This document shows positions 34,071 through 41,810 of a stretch of 51,030 bases of DNA, piece after piece (position 1 is the first letter of the stretch; the number at the start of each line of letters is the position of its first letter). Origin of the DNA: CAIKOD01 sp035543455 (GTDB lineage: Archaea; Halobacteriota; Methanomicrobia; Methanomicrobiales; Methanospirillaceae). The position numbers and the translations under genes were made by a program. A model generated the notes under the pieces. The model saw only the letters and a list, made by a program, of their open reading frames with translations. It had not been told where the DNA came from and searched no databases. The stretch is taken from positions 1 to 51,030 of the forward strand of contig DATKKE010000017.1 of NCBI GenBank assembly GCA_035543455.1, in the 5' to 3' direction.

Positions 34071-35125
34071 GTGGTTGCCCTCCGCCACCGATGGAGCATA
34101 CGCCTGATCCCGCATGTTCCGACCGGTAAGGGGACCGGGACCGGTATTCCATCTCCATCTTCATCTTCGCAGAGTCCGATACGCCCCATAATCTCTGCCA
34201 TTACTGATGATCCATTCGGGTCAACCGGATTAGTACGATACACTTTCCTCCCGGCGAGATTGGAAAATTCAGCAAGCATCGATCGCTGGCATTCCTCCTC
34301 CCGGCTGATTGCCTGCTCGCTGGAAATTCCGAGGGCTCTGCCGGTATCCCTTAAAAACCGGAGAGTGCCGTCGAGTCCTATAGGAAACGAATCGAGATAC
34401 GGTACTCCAAATAACTCCTGCAGGATCTTCCCGACATTGACAAGCGAGGGTTCCCTGAGAATATTCAGGTCAGCGAGGGGGAGGGTGTAGAGGTCATCAG
34501 TCGTGATTTCATGGATATATCTGATATTTATGGATATTCCCAGCAGGGCCAGGAGCCTGCAGATTTCCAAGAAATTTTGTTCGACCTCATACTCAAGATT
34601 TTTTTCCCCGATAAGATTCACTCTGAGCCCACGTTCACCTTTAATCTCTCCCTGCCAGGCATTTTTTTCTTTCACAAATTTTGCGATTGCAATGAGTGAA
34701 TTGGAGAAACCGTCATCAAACTGGCCGCCAAAAAATCCGGAAGTCGGGATGTAACAGATATTCACCCCGGAATTCCTGCAAATGCCCTGGACGTCATCTC
34801 CTATTGTATCGGTTATACAGGTGGAGAGGATGAAAATTACCCGGGGTTGTTTATCGCAGGCCATCGCTATCGCCTGTGCCAGGGATGGTTCCCCACCGAA
34901 TATGATGTCATCTTCCGTCAGTCCCGACGACATGACGTTCGGGATTCTCAAATTGCCGTTGTCCAGAAGTGTTGCATGAAGAAGTGAAAAATTATGGTGG
35001 GCGCAACCATCCGGTCCATGGATGAGGGTGATGCTGTCGGTAACGGACGTTGTAACGGCAAGAGCCCCGGTTAATGTGCAGCCTCCGGTCCTAGATATAG
35101 GCAAAGGCAAGGTCTTCGAGCTCAT
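34067..35125 (-). CDS. NifD-like nitrogenase-superfamily component 1 subunit
   Basis: The 352-residue protein has three cysteines in P-cluster-like positions: Cys16 (SRTGGCTLTGA), Cys41 (HGPDGCAHH) and Cys103 (ILSTCITDTIGDDV), plus a Gly/Phe-rich TSGFFGGQFDDGF loop. I see no cysteine in the region that holds the FeMo-cofactor ligand of NifD, so nitrogen reduction is unlikely. The ATG at 35125 overlaps the NifH-like gene by 35 bases; TTG codons slightly downstream are possible starts. It overlaps the NifK-like gene by four bases. The C-terminus is rich in acidic then Pro/Val residues (CEDEDGDGIPVPVP). Confidence 0.83.
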   Translation of the reverse strand: MSSKTLPLPISRTGGCTLTGALAVTTSVTDSITLIHGPDGCAHHNFSLLHATLLDNGNLRIPNVMSSGLTEDDIIFGGEPSLAQAIAMACDKQPRVIFILSTCITDTIGDDVQGICRNSGVNICYIPTSGFFGGQFDDGFSNSLIAIAKFVKEKNAWQGEIKGERGLRVNLIGEKNLEYEVEQNFLEICRLLALLGISINIRYIHEITTDDLYTLPLADLNILREPSLVNVGKILQELFGVPYLDSFPIGLDGTLRFLRDTGRALGISSEQAISREEECQRSMLAEFSNLAGRKVYRTNPVDPNGSSVMAEIMGRIGLCEDEDGDGIPVPVPLPVGTCGIRRMLHRWRRATT

Positions 35126-35903
35126 CAGTTTCAATGGGTTTGGGTATGGTAAATCGTTCATTTTCCGATACTTCTGCCGCCAGGGACCGGTAAACCTCTG
35201 CCTGGGAGGATTCGGGAGCATATTCTATCACGGTTTTCTTATGAAGCTCCGCGAGCTGGACCGTCCTGTCTCTTGGAATGAACCGGACGAGGCGGCTGTT
35301 GATCCTTGCCGAAAATTCCCGAACCAGTTCCTCTTCGTGTTCCATATTTTTGCCATTACCGATGACGCCGGCCAGCCTGCACAGGTTCTTTGCCCGTATC
35401 GAGAGCCGTTTAATCGCCTTGCAGATGTTATTTGCTGCGTAAAGGGACATCAGCTCTCCGGATGTGACGAGATATACCTCCTGTGCATATCCTTCCCTCA
35501 TCGGCATCGCGAACCCGCCGCAAACGACATCACCGAGCACATCATAGACGATGATATCGCCGTTGAGAGCACCAAGACGTTCAAGGATCTGGAATGTCGC
35601 GATAATACCCCTGCCTGCACACCCCACCCCGGGCTCAGGCCCGCCTGCTTCTACGCATCTGACCCCCCGGTATCCGGTAAACATGATGTCTTCAAGGTGA
35701 ATACCTGCATCGCCCCGTGCCCGGACCATGTCCATCACGGTCGGGATGAACCGCCCCTGCATGAGCATCCGTGTGCTGTCCCGTTTCGGATCGCACCCAA
35801 TCTGGAGGATATCTAACCCTTTCTCAGCGAGAGCAGCAGACAAATTAGCAGAAGTAGTGGATTTCCCGATACCGCCTTTACCATACAGGGCGATCTGCTT
35901 CAT
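35091..35903 (-). CDS. NifH-like ATP-dependent reductase of a nitrogenase-like system
   Basis: The 270-residue protein has the P-loop YGKGGIGKSTT (residues 7-17), Cys95 in GVGCAGRG and Cys128 in GDVVCGGF. These match the two cysteines of NifH that hold the shared 4Fe-4S cluster between subunits. Arg98 matches the ADP-ribosylation site. It should pass electrons to a component 1 partner using ATP. The ATG at 35903 gives the family start; a TTG at 35936 is less likely. A TATA-like box about 27 bases upstream suggests a leaderless transcript. The next two genes encode NifD/NifK-like partners. It could also serve as CfbC for F430 synthesis. Confidence 0.92.
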   Translation of the reverse strand: MKQIALYGKGGIGKSTTSANLSAALAEKGLDILQIGCDPKRDSTRMLMQGRFIPTVMDMVRARGDAGIHLEDIMFTGYRGVRCVEAGGPEPGVGCAGRGIIATFQILERLGALNGDIIVYDVLGDVVCGGFAMPMREGYAQEVYLVTSGELMSLYAANNICKAIKRLSIRAKNLCRLAGVIGNGKNMEHEEELVREFSARINSRLVRFIPRDRTVQLAELHKKTVIEYAPESSQAEVYRSLAAEVSENERFTIPKPIETDELEDLAFAYI

Positions 35904-35926
35904 TGAGTTATCTGATTGGTTGGCGT

Positions 35927-35934
35927 GTATATTC
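35927..35934 (-). promoter_or_regulatory. TATA-like box of the nitrogenase-like operon
   Basis: On the minus strand the site reads GAATATAC and is centred about 27 bases before the NifH-like ATG at 35903. That spacing puts transcription start at or next to the ATG, and there is no ribosome-binding site. Both facts fit a leaderless archaeal mRNA. It implies the operon has its own promoter, separate from phosphoribulokinase. Confidence 0.5.
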
Positions 35935-35970
35935 AATTTTCTGATGTTAAGGAAAACTCAATTGTGTTAG

Positions 35971-35991
35971 CGCTGGACTGTCATGCCAGCG
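35971..35991. terminator. Hairpin between phosphoribulokinase and the NifH-like gene
   Basis: CGCTGG (35971-35976) pairs with CCAGCG (35986-35991) around a nine-base loop, 34 bases after the phosphoribulokinase stop on the minus strand. It may end that transcript. No strong T run follows. Confidence 0.35.
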
Positions 35992-36024
35992 AGGTTGATT
36001 GTTCACAGGCTGCTTTGACGGGAT

Positions 36025-37020
36025 TTAAAACTGACCGGTTTCACATCCGCAGGTGCCTTTCCAGTCATCTTCGATAAAGATACGCCGGTTGATAATCCGC
36101 CAGGCCAGAATGAGCTGAACAATCTCGCCGGCAGTAACCCATTCTGTTGCATCACATTCCGCCAGAGGACAGATCGAAGTCTGTTCTTCGATACCCCGTA
36201 AAAGCCGTTTTACCGTGTCATGAGGTAGTTCCCCATCGAATAGCAGGTTCCCCATATTCCTCCCAGCAATTTCCCTGACTGAATATTCGAGGATAAAGTC
36301 CCGATCAGACATGGAAAGGAGGGAGAACAGGTCGATATTCAGGCTTATCTCTCTTATCTGCTTCTCAAGCGGTACCTGGGAAAGACTCACCCGGTAGATA
36401 TTCCGCTCCTGACCAAGTTCTTTTCCAAAAACAGAATACCCGATTCCTATAACCGCATCGGCGAAGTTCATCTGGGGGGCGATGAAGGTCCGGTAGTCGG
36501 ATGCCCTCTGCGTTATTTCTTCGTTGACCTCTGCATCTGAATATCCGCGTTTATCCGTATCCCGCTTTCTTTTCCACTCGTATTTCACTTCATCTGCGGG
36601 ATCAACAAAAAGGGAAAAATCCATCAGCCCGCGGAGACGGGGCGTAAACAGTGTGTGAAGTCCTTCGAAGATAATAATTTTTGTCGGATGAAGAGTAAAC
36701 GGTCCCTCGAAAATTCCTGCCTCATGATTATATCTTTTTTTCTCGATGGACGTTCCCGATTTCAGCACTGCAATGTCCCGTTCCAGTCCGGCCAGGTCGT
36801 TTGCCTCAGGTGACAGGGGGGTAATTCCCAGCTTTTTACGTGTTTTGCGGTCGTAGATATGGTAATCATCGAGCGTGACCGTTGAAACGAGATCGTCTCC
36901 GAACATCCGCCGGATCGCACTGGTAAAGGTCGTTTTGCCCGAGCCGCTATCCCCGGCTACACCGATGACGAAGACGCAGGGCGACTCTGCGATTATATCC
37001 CTGAAATTACGGATATCCAT
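36025..37020 (-). CDS. prk: Archaeal phosphoribulokinase
   Basis: The 331-residue protein is a uridine-kinase/PRK-fold enzyme with the P-loop GVAGDSGSGKTTF (residues 20-32), VTLDDYHIYDRKTRKKLG and YNHEAGIFEGP. The length, and a C-terminal extension ending in several cysteines (GTCGCETGQF), fit methanogen PRKs. Work on Methanospirillum showed such a PRK makes ribulose bisphosphate in a reductive hexulose-phosphate route. I see no RuBisCO gene in the window. The ATG at 37020 gives a full-length protein. It sits between fprA and the nitrogenase-like operon, all on one strand. Confidence 0.87.
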   Translation of the reverse strand: MDIRNFRDIIAESPCVFVIGVAGDSGSGKTTFTSAIRRMFGDDLVSTVTLDDYHIYDRKTRKKLGITPLSPEANDLAGLERDIAVLKSGTSIEKKRYNHEAGIFEGPFTLHPTKIIIFEGLHTLFTPRLRGLMDFSLFVDPADEVKYEWKRKRDTDKRGYSDAEVNEEITQRASDYRTFIAPQMNFADAVIGIGYSVFGKELGQERNIYRVSLSQVPLEKQIREISLNIDLFSLLSMSDRDFILEYSVREIAGRNMGNLLFDGELPHDTVKRLLRGIEEQTSICPLAECDATEWVTAGEIVQLILAWRIINRRIFIEDDWKGTCGCETGQF

Positions 37021-37156
37021 GATAAATTTTTATTTCCCTGATTTTTCAACTGAAATTATAGTGATCTCCGAAAATTTCCATCGTTGGGAACCATAGTTGT
37101 ATCGTCACCTGGTATTACTGTCGGCGGTTTCTCAATCGGATATCGCACCGTCTCGA

Positions 37157-38344
37157 TCAAAGGATCCCGATTCCCTTATGACGATTGGCAATGGTATCAG
37201 CCAGAGCATCGAGGGCCCTGAATGCTTCTTCATCCGGTGCTCCCTGTACGATCACTGGTTCGAACAACTCAGGCTTAATATGGGTAAGCATACTCTGCAG
37301 CATATCGGGAGCCTTCCCGCCCCATCCAAAGGAGCAGACAATAGATGCGAACCGCGTCTTCGGTCTCAGGACATTGGTCAGATACGTCGCATAGAGCACG
37401 AGCGGATGCGGTCCGAAAAGCACCGTCGGTGTCGCGAGGACTATTGTTGCTGCATCGACAATAGCCATCGCAAGGTCCCCGGTATCGGTAACTGTCATGT
37501 TAAACGGTTTCACTGCAATTTCCCGGTCAATAAGAGCTCCGGTGAAGTAATCAACCATTTTCTGGGTGCTGCCGTGCATTGATACATAAGGGATCACGAC
37601 TTCATTTTTCACCGTATCGGAGATCCAGTCCTGGTAGGCATCGATTATTAATGACGGCTTGTCATACACCGGGCCGTGACTTGGTGCAATATAATCTATC
37701 TGAAGCCCACCTATTTTTTCGAGGTGCACCTTGATCGATGATCTGAACGGCATCATAATCTCCGCATAATACCGTTTTGCCATCGGATACACCACCACGT
37801 TAAAGTCTCTGACGAACAACCCGCTCGTCGCATAGTGCGATCCGAACAGATCACAGGAAAACAGGATGTGATCTTCTCTTAAGTAGGTAAACATTGTCTC
37901 CGGCCAGTGGACCCAGGGGGCAAGAATAAATTCCAGTGTCTTGTTCCCGAGAGAGAGCGTATCCCGGTCCTTGATGACAAGGAACCGATCGTCATTGATA
38001 TCAAAATGTTTTTTTAAGATGTCCTTACATTTTTCATTGGTTACAGCTTTTGCGTTGGGAAAGATCTCGAGCATCATCGGCAATGAACCTGAATGGTCCT
38101 GCTCGGCGTGATTCACGACGATATAGTCGATTGCACTGATTCCGAGTCTTACCAGATTGCAGACCAGATCGAATTCCTTTGTCGGGTCCACCGTATCGAT
38201 AAGGACGGTTTTTTCACTGCCCTTGATCACATACGCATTATAACTTGTGCCATGGGGTAACGGAATCAACGCATCGAAAAGGCGTCTGTCAAAATCATGG
38301 GCCCCGACCGCGTAGATATCGGGGATTAACAACCGGACTACCAT
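37157..38344 (-). CDS. fprA: Flavodiiron protein, F420H2 oxidase type
   Basis: FprA reduces oxygen to water using F420H2 and protects methanogens from air. The 395-residue protein has a metallo-beta-lactamase-like diiron domain with HAEQDHSG (His79, Glu81, Asp83, His84), PWVHWPETMFTY, FSCDLFGSH and APSHGPVYD. A flavodoxin domain follows (about 250-395, with VSMHGSTQKM and CSFGWGGKA). The ATG at 38344 has a perfect GGAGGTG five bases upstream; longer readings run into the rubredoxin gene. It begins 11 bases after rubredoxin, its likely electron donor or partner. Confidence 0.94.
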   Translation of the reverse strand: MVVRLLIPDIYAVGAHDFDRRLFDALIPLPHGTSYNAYVIKGSEKTVLIDTVDPTKEFDLVCNLVRLGISAIDYIVVNHAEQDHSGSLPMMLEIFPNAKAVTNEKCKDILKKHFDINDDRFLVIKDRDTLSLGNKTLEFILAPWVHWPETMFTYLREDHILFSCDLFGSHYATSGLFVRDFNVVVYPMAKRYYAEIMMPFRSSIKVHLEKIGGLQIDYIAPSHGPVYDKPSLIIDAYQDWISDTVKNEVVIPYVSMHGSTQKMVDYFTGALIDREIAVKPFNMTVTDTGDLAMAIVDAATIVLATPTVLFGPHPLVLYATYLTNVLRPKTRFASIVCSFGWGGKAPDMLQSMLTHIKPELFEPVIVQGAPDEEAFRALDALADTIANRHKGIGIL

Positions 38345-38355
38345 ATTTCCACCTC

Positions 38356-38520
38356 CTATCCTGACGGTAAAAATTTTTCTTTGGGTGTAAGACATATAGG
38401 GCAGGTCCAGTTGGCCGGAAGCTGATCGAATTCTGTTCCGGGCCTGGCACCGGAATAAGCATCTCCTTTTTCTGGATCATAGGTGTATCCGCATACCGGG
38501 CAGACATATTTTGTCATCAT
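38356..38520 (-). CDS. Rubredoxin, co-transcribed with fprA
   Basis: A 54-residue rubredoxin is encoded here that is easily missed because of its size. It reads MMTKYVCPVCGYTYDPEKGD, then ARPGTEFDQLPANWTCPICL. CPVC and CPIC are the four iron ligands, and PGTEFDQLPANW is the standard core. GGAG lies eight bases before the first ATG. The gap to fprA is 11 bases, so the two form an operon, an arrangement known for flavodiiron proteins. A second rubredoxin gene is at 12766. Confidence 0.93.
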   Translation of the reverse strand: MMTKYVCPVCGYTYDPEKGDAYSGARPGTEFDQLPANWTCPICLTPKEKFLPSG

Positions 38521-38534
38521 TATTCTGTCTCCGA

Positions 38535-38549
38535 CTGATCAATGATCAG
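38535..38549. promoter_or_regulatory. Perfect palindrome before the rubredoxin-fprA operon
   Basis: CTGATCA and TGATCAG are exact inverted repeats around a single A. The site lies 15 bases before the rubredoxin ATG and downstream of an AT-rich TATA-like tract at 38593-38603 (minus strand). A repressor bound here would block transcription or its early elongation. Its position before an oxygen-defence operon suggests redox control. It does not match the TTCG-type box I recall for the regulator MsvR. Confidence 0.5.
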
Positions 38550-38592
38550 ATTACCAACGTTTCGTCGGTACCATGAAAAAACATTTCTATAA

Positions 38593-38603
38593 TTATATTT
38601 AAA
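38593..38603 (-). promoter_or_regulatory. TATA-like box of the rubredoxin-fprA operon
   Basis: On the minus strand the tract reads TTTAAATATAA. It is about 78 bases before the rubredoxin start, predicting transcription start near 38570 and a leader of about 50 bases that contains the CTGATCA palindrome and the GGAG site. Confidence 0.45.
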
Positions 38604-38622
38604 TGCAATAACCGAATCCCGG

Positions 38623-38705
38623 ACAACCCGTTTATGTACCAAATCGACGATCCCTGTCCATATTTCCAGAATTTATGTTCCGATCTGAGCGTGGACAGGG
38701 GTTGT
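38623..38705. repeat. Long interrupted inverted repeat, possible structured element
   Basis: The right arm TGGACAGGGGTTGT (38692-38705) pairs with two left segments, CCTGTCCA (38653-38660) and ACAACC (38623-38628). A one-sided insertion of 24 bases lies between them, and the loop is about 31 bases. It lies between the divergent rubredoxin and DUF2148 genes. It may be a folded leader RNA for the plus-strand gene at 38843 or a relic repeat. Confidence 0.45.
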
Positions 38706-38842
38706 TAACCGGTAAAATTCCGAGATCGTGCCCTGCATTTACCTTCATACCGGAAGGTATGATTTACGAGCATACCCGCCAGGATTTCCTTGCAGTCTGA
38801 TTCCAAACATCTATAACCATATGAACATACGACAGTTGCATT

Positions 38843-39388
38843 ATGACCGAAGAAAAACGGGCCGTGATGACTATTGCCGGACTGATGGCGTTATCTGCAC
38901 GGACAGCGCCTAAAGGGCGCGGCATGGATGAGATCATGACAAAAATAGTCGCAGGCGCAGACCTGACAAACCTGTCGGCAGAGATGAATTCATACGGGGA
39001 AGAACACGATATTGGATTTTTCATCAGGGATAGTAAATCGATGGCCTCGTCTGATGCTTGTATTCTCATCGGCGTCCGCGGGGAAGTGACAACCGGAATT
39101 GACTGTGAGGGATGCGGTTACCGGTCGTGCAGGGACCTTTCAGATGCCCTTTCAGAGATACGGGATCGCGACTCCCCTTTTAAGGGACCGAACTGCATCA
39201 TCAGGATCACCGACCTTGGAATCGCCGTCGGATCTGCAGTGAAAACCGCACAGATTCACAACGTGGATAACAGGGTAATGTACTCGGCGGGTGTTGCTGC
39301 CAGGATGATGGGGTGGATGGGGGAATGTTCTGTCGTCTATGGCATTCCCCTCAAGGCGTCCGGGAAAAATATATTCTTTGACAGGTGA
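38843..39388 (+). CDS. DUF2148 ferredoxin-domain protein
   Basis: The 181-residue protein has the DUF2148 pattern: a helical N-terminus (VMTIAGLMALSARTAPKGRG), then GVRGEVTTGIDCEGCGYRSC, a cysteine group (CxxCxxxxC) that can bind an iron-sulfur cluster, and AVGSAVKTAQIHNVDNRVMYSAG. The reaction is unknown. It is followed 19 bases later by a GHMP-type gene, so the two may act in one pathway. The ATG has no strong ribosome-binding site. Confidence 0.85.
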   Translation: MTEEKRAVMTIAGLMALSARTAPKGRGMDEIMTKIVAGADLTNLSAEMNSYGEEHDIGFFIRDSKSMASSDACILIGVRGEVTTGIDCEGCGYRSCRDLSDALSEIRDRDSPFKGPNCIIRITDLGIAVGSAVKTAQIHNVDNRVMYSAGVAARMMGWMGECSVVYGIPLKASGKNIFFDR

Positions 39389-39407
39389 AGGCTTCTCTGG
39401 ATATCAC

Positions 39408-40490
39408 ATGGCAGTAATGAAGATACGAGGGGGAGACCTCGATCTGGTTGAGTACGAGTTCACCTCATTTCTTCCCGGCGAACAGATCAAAACGCTTGGA
39501 TTTGAGGACGACTACAAGCTTGTACCGTTGAACGACGTCGTTACCGTAAACGCACCGGCACGCATACACCTGACGGTCCTCGATATGAACAGGTTTTCAC
39601 CGGCCCGTCCGGGCGGCGGAGGGATCGGATTTGCAATCCAGGTATATTGTTCGGTATCAGTGGAATGTATTCCGGAAGGCCTCGAAATTGACTATTCCCG
39701 GGCTTCCCTGGTGAGGCATTTTACCACCGTATTTACCCGGACGGTCAACTATAAAGGAGGATTCAGGATCCGCGCACGGGACCATGAGCACAGACATGTC
39801 GGTCTCGGGTCGACAAGTACCGTTATGATCGCCCTTGCAAAGGCCCTCAACGTGGCAGTAGGCTCCCCACTGGCCGACGATCAGTTGCGGAAACTGATAG
39901 GGTATAATTACGTTGAAGAGACTGCTGACGGACATATCGCACCGGGGTTCGAGACAGGTGTCGGCCCGGCGGTAAGCATCCACGGGGGCATTGCAATAAC
40001 AGGTGATGAACTTACGCTCGTCTATCACCATCCCTTTGCAAACGGACGGAATGTGTTCATCGTGATACCCAGGACCGAAATATCGTCTGCAGGAGACAAG
40101 GAATTCGACCTTCTTATGAATAAGGCACGAATGCTCGATTATCGGGACAGGGAACTGAAGGCATACCTTATTCTCATGGATATGATACCTGCGCTCGAGA
40201 ACGATGACCTCAAACGTGTGGGGGACGTGATGTGGGAGATCGAGTTCAGGGGTTCAAAAAGGGCCGAGGTCGAGCACCACAGTTTCGAAATTTATCACTA
40301 TATGAGCCAGTTGCGGGAGGCAGGGTTCGAATTTGTAGGGATGAGTTCTGTTGGTCCTGCAATTGCCGTAATCACGGAGCGTTCGGAAGAAGACCTCGCG
40401 GCGATCTTAAAACCCATGGGGCTCATCATTGCCATCCGGACAAAAATTGACAACAGGGGCCTCCAGGTCACCCACATACCCGGACGATAA
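39408..40490 (+). CDS. GHMP-superfamily protein, similar to beta-RFAP synthase
   Basis: The 360-residue protein has VNAPARIHLTVLDMN near residue 46, a GGGGIGFAIQ loop, and the GHMP ATP/phosphate loop HVGLGSTSTVMIALAKAL. A C-terminal GHMP domain ends in GMSSVGPAIAVI. The PARIHLTVLD...GGIG form is like beta-ribofuranosylaminobenzene 5'-phosphate synthase, the first committed enzyme of methanopterin synthesis, but this protein has an extra N-terminal part of about 45 residues. It could be that enzyme or a paralog. The ATG at 39408 is preferred; upstream codons overlap the DUF2148 gene. Confidence 0.75.
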   Translation: MAVMKIRGGDLDLVEYEFTSFLPGEQIKTLGFEDDYKLVPLNDVVTVNAPARIHLTVLDMNRFSPARPGGGGIGFAIQVYCSVSVECIPEGLEIDYSRASLVRHFTTVFTRTVNYKGGFRIRARDHEHRHVGLGSTSTVMIALAKALNVAVGSPLADDQLRKLIGYNYVEETADGHIAPGFETGVGPAVSIHGGIAITGDELTLVYHHPFANGRNVFIVIPRTEISSAGDKEFDLLMNKARMLDYRDRELKAYLILMDMIPALENDDLKRVGDVMWEIEFRGSKRAEVEHHSFEIYHYMSQLREAGFEFVGMSSVGPAIAVITERSEEDLAAILKPMGLIIAIRTKIDNRGLQVTHIPGR

Positions 40491-40510
40491 TACCCGATGT
40501 TCCCTTTTTT

Positions 40511-41185
40511 CTAATTGTGGATTAATTCTCTGTCGTCCCAGAAAACTGCCCGCAAAATCCCGAAAATAAACAGGAGAACCGATACAATGGTAATCACGAT
40601 GAATATCATGATAAAGAGCGAAAGGTTGTCCCTGATAATGGGAATTGTGCCGAGAAGATATCCTGCGGAGGTCATTAAAATTCCCCAGGCGAGTGCCGAA
40701 AGGACATTGTACAGGGTAAATCTGCGATAGTCCATCGATACCACACCTGCGAGAAACGGAGTGAAGGTCCGGAGCAATGGGATGAACCGGGCAAAAAAAA
40801 TGGTTTTTCCCCCGTAACGTGCGAGGTATCCGTACGCACGGGCGATATGTTCTTTCCTGATGACCGAGGGGAAATGCTGCTGGAGAACCCGCAGACCGAT
40901 GTGCCTGCCGGTCCAGTAATTCAGGACATCTCCGCATATCGCTGCAACAATAAATATTCCCCACAACCACCGTATCTCCAGACTCCCCTCGGCTGCAATC
41001 ATACCCGAGACAAAAAGAAGGGAATCACCAGGCAGGAACGGCGTGATTATTACTCCTGTTTCGAAGAGAATGACAAGGAACAGGATCAGATAGGTCAAAA
41101 AGCCATATTGTTCTGAGACCACCGGAAGCGCCTTATCGATATGGATGAAAAAGTCGAGGATACCGGGCAGCATAACGTGGTACAC
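40511..41185 (-). CDS. DedA-family membrane protein
   Basis: The 224-residue protein has about five membrane segments and the DedA signature: ITPFLPGDSLLFVSGMIAA, FFARFIPLLRTFTPFLAGV and YNVLSALAWGILMTSAGYLLG. Members move lipid carriers or affect membrane homeostasis, driven by ion gradients; the role in methanogens is unknown. It starts at a GTG (41185) or an ATG four codons later (41173). It converges with the GHMP gene and is divergent from hypA. Confidence 0.92.
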   Translation of the reverse strand: MYHVMLPGILDFFIHIDKALPVVSEQYGFLTYLILFLVILFETGVIITPFLPGDSLLFVSGMIAAEGSLEIRWLWGIFIVAAICGDVLNYWTGRHIGLRVLQQHFPSVIRKEHIARAYGYLARYGGKTIFFARFIPLLRTFTPFLAGVVSMDYRRFTLYNVLSALAWGILMTSAGYLLGTIPIIRDNLSLFIMIFIVITIVSVLLFIFGILRAVFWDDRELIHN

Positions 41186-41474
41186 TATCTATCGCGATGG
41201 TATTTTAAGGAACGGAACAGCCTGAAATTTCCCGGCCCATCACATCCCGGCGGATTGACAGGGCGACCCGTAAGGACAAACAATGCAGAAAATATGAGAA
41301 CAAAAAACCTGGTAGTCTATAGGTCGCTGCCTCGAAGAGTTCCTGTTCCTGCCGTGCTTCCGAAAACACCCCCTCAGAAAGTATCATGGCACATCCAAAA
41401 GGTCACGTTGATCTGACTCACTTTATCAACCAGAAAAAAAGATATAATTAGGTACCGTTCAGGGGTGGTTCCTG

Positions 41475-41810
41475 ATGCACGAATACACCATTGCCTATGA
41501 TATCTACGCGACGGCACAGAAAGCAGCGGTCGAACACCACGCCATTGAGGTTAAGAAGGTGGTTGTCGACATCGGGGAGATGGCCATGGTCAATCCGGAA
41601 CAGATAACCTTCCTTTTTCACGTGATAGTTGAAGAGGACCCGCTTTTTAAGAGGGCAACAATCGAGACCAGGATCATCAAACCCCGTGTGAGGTGCCAGT
41701 GCGGATATGAGGGAGAGACACTGTATGTCTGCCCGGTCTGCGGGGCATTGCCTGAACTGATCTGTGGGAAAGAAGTCCTGGTTGCAAATATTGAAGCAGA
41801 GGTGGAATAG
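41475..41810 (+). CDS. hypA: Hydrogenase nickel-insertion protein HypA
   Basis: HypA delivers nickel to [NiFe] hydrogenases. The 111-residue protein starts MHEYTIAY, in which Met1-His2-Glu3 bind nickel. It has a zinc site made by CQCGYEG and CPVCG. GGTGG lies eight bases before the ATG, and a TATA-like GATATAAT is at 41440-41447. The stop directly abuts the TTG of hypE, so the two are coupled. Confidence 0.94.
   Translation: MHEYTIAYDIYATAQKAAVEHHAIEVKKVVVDIGEMAMVNPEQITFLFHVIVEEDPLFKRATIETRIIKPRVRCQCGYEGETLYVCPVCGALPELICGKEVLVANIEAEVE

Noticed and set aside
32937..35903. True molybdenum nitrogenase (nifHDK)
   Set aside because: The NifD/NifK-like proteins are far too short, no FeMo-cofactor cysteine is evident, and no nifB/E/N or PII genes are nearby.
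38295..38507. Minus-strand frame of 70 codons overlapping rubredoxin and fprA
   Set aside because: The rubredoxin in the neighbouring frame (38356-38520) is unmistakable, so this is its shadow.
41205..41387. 60-codon minus-strand frame between dedA and hypA
   Set aside because: It has no ribosome-binding site and mixed composition, and it sits in the hypA upstream region. Not enough support.
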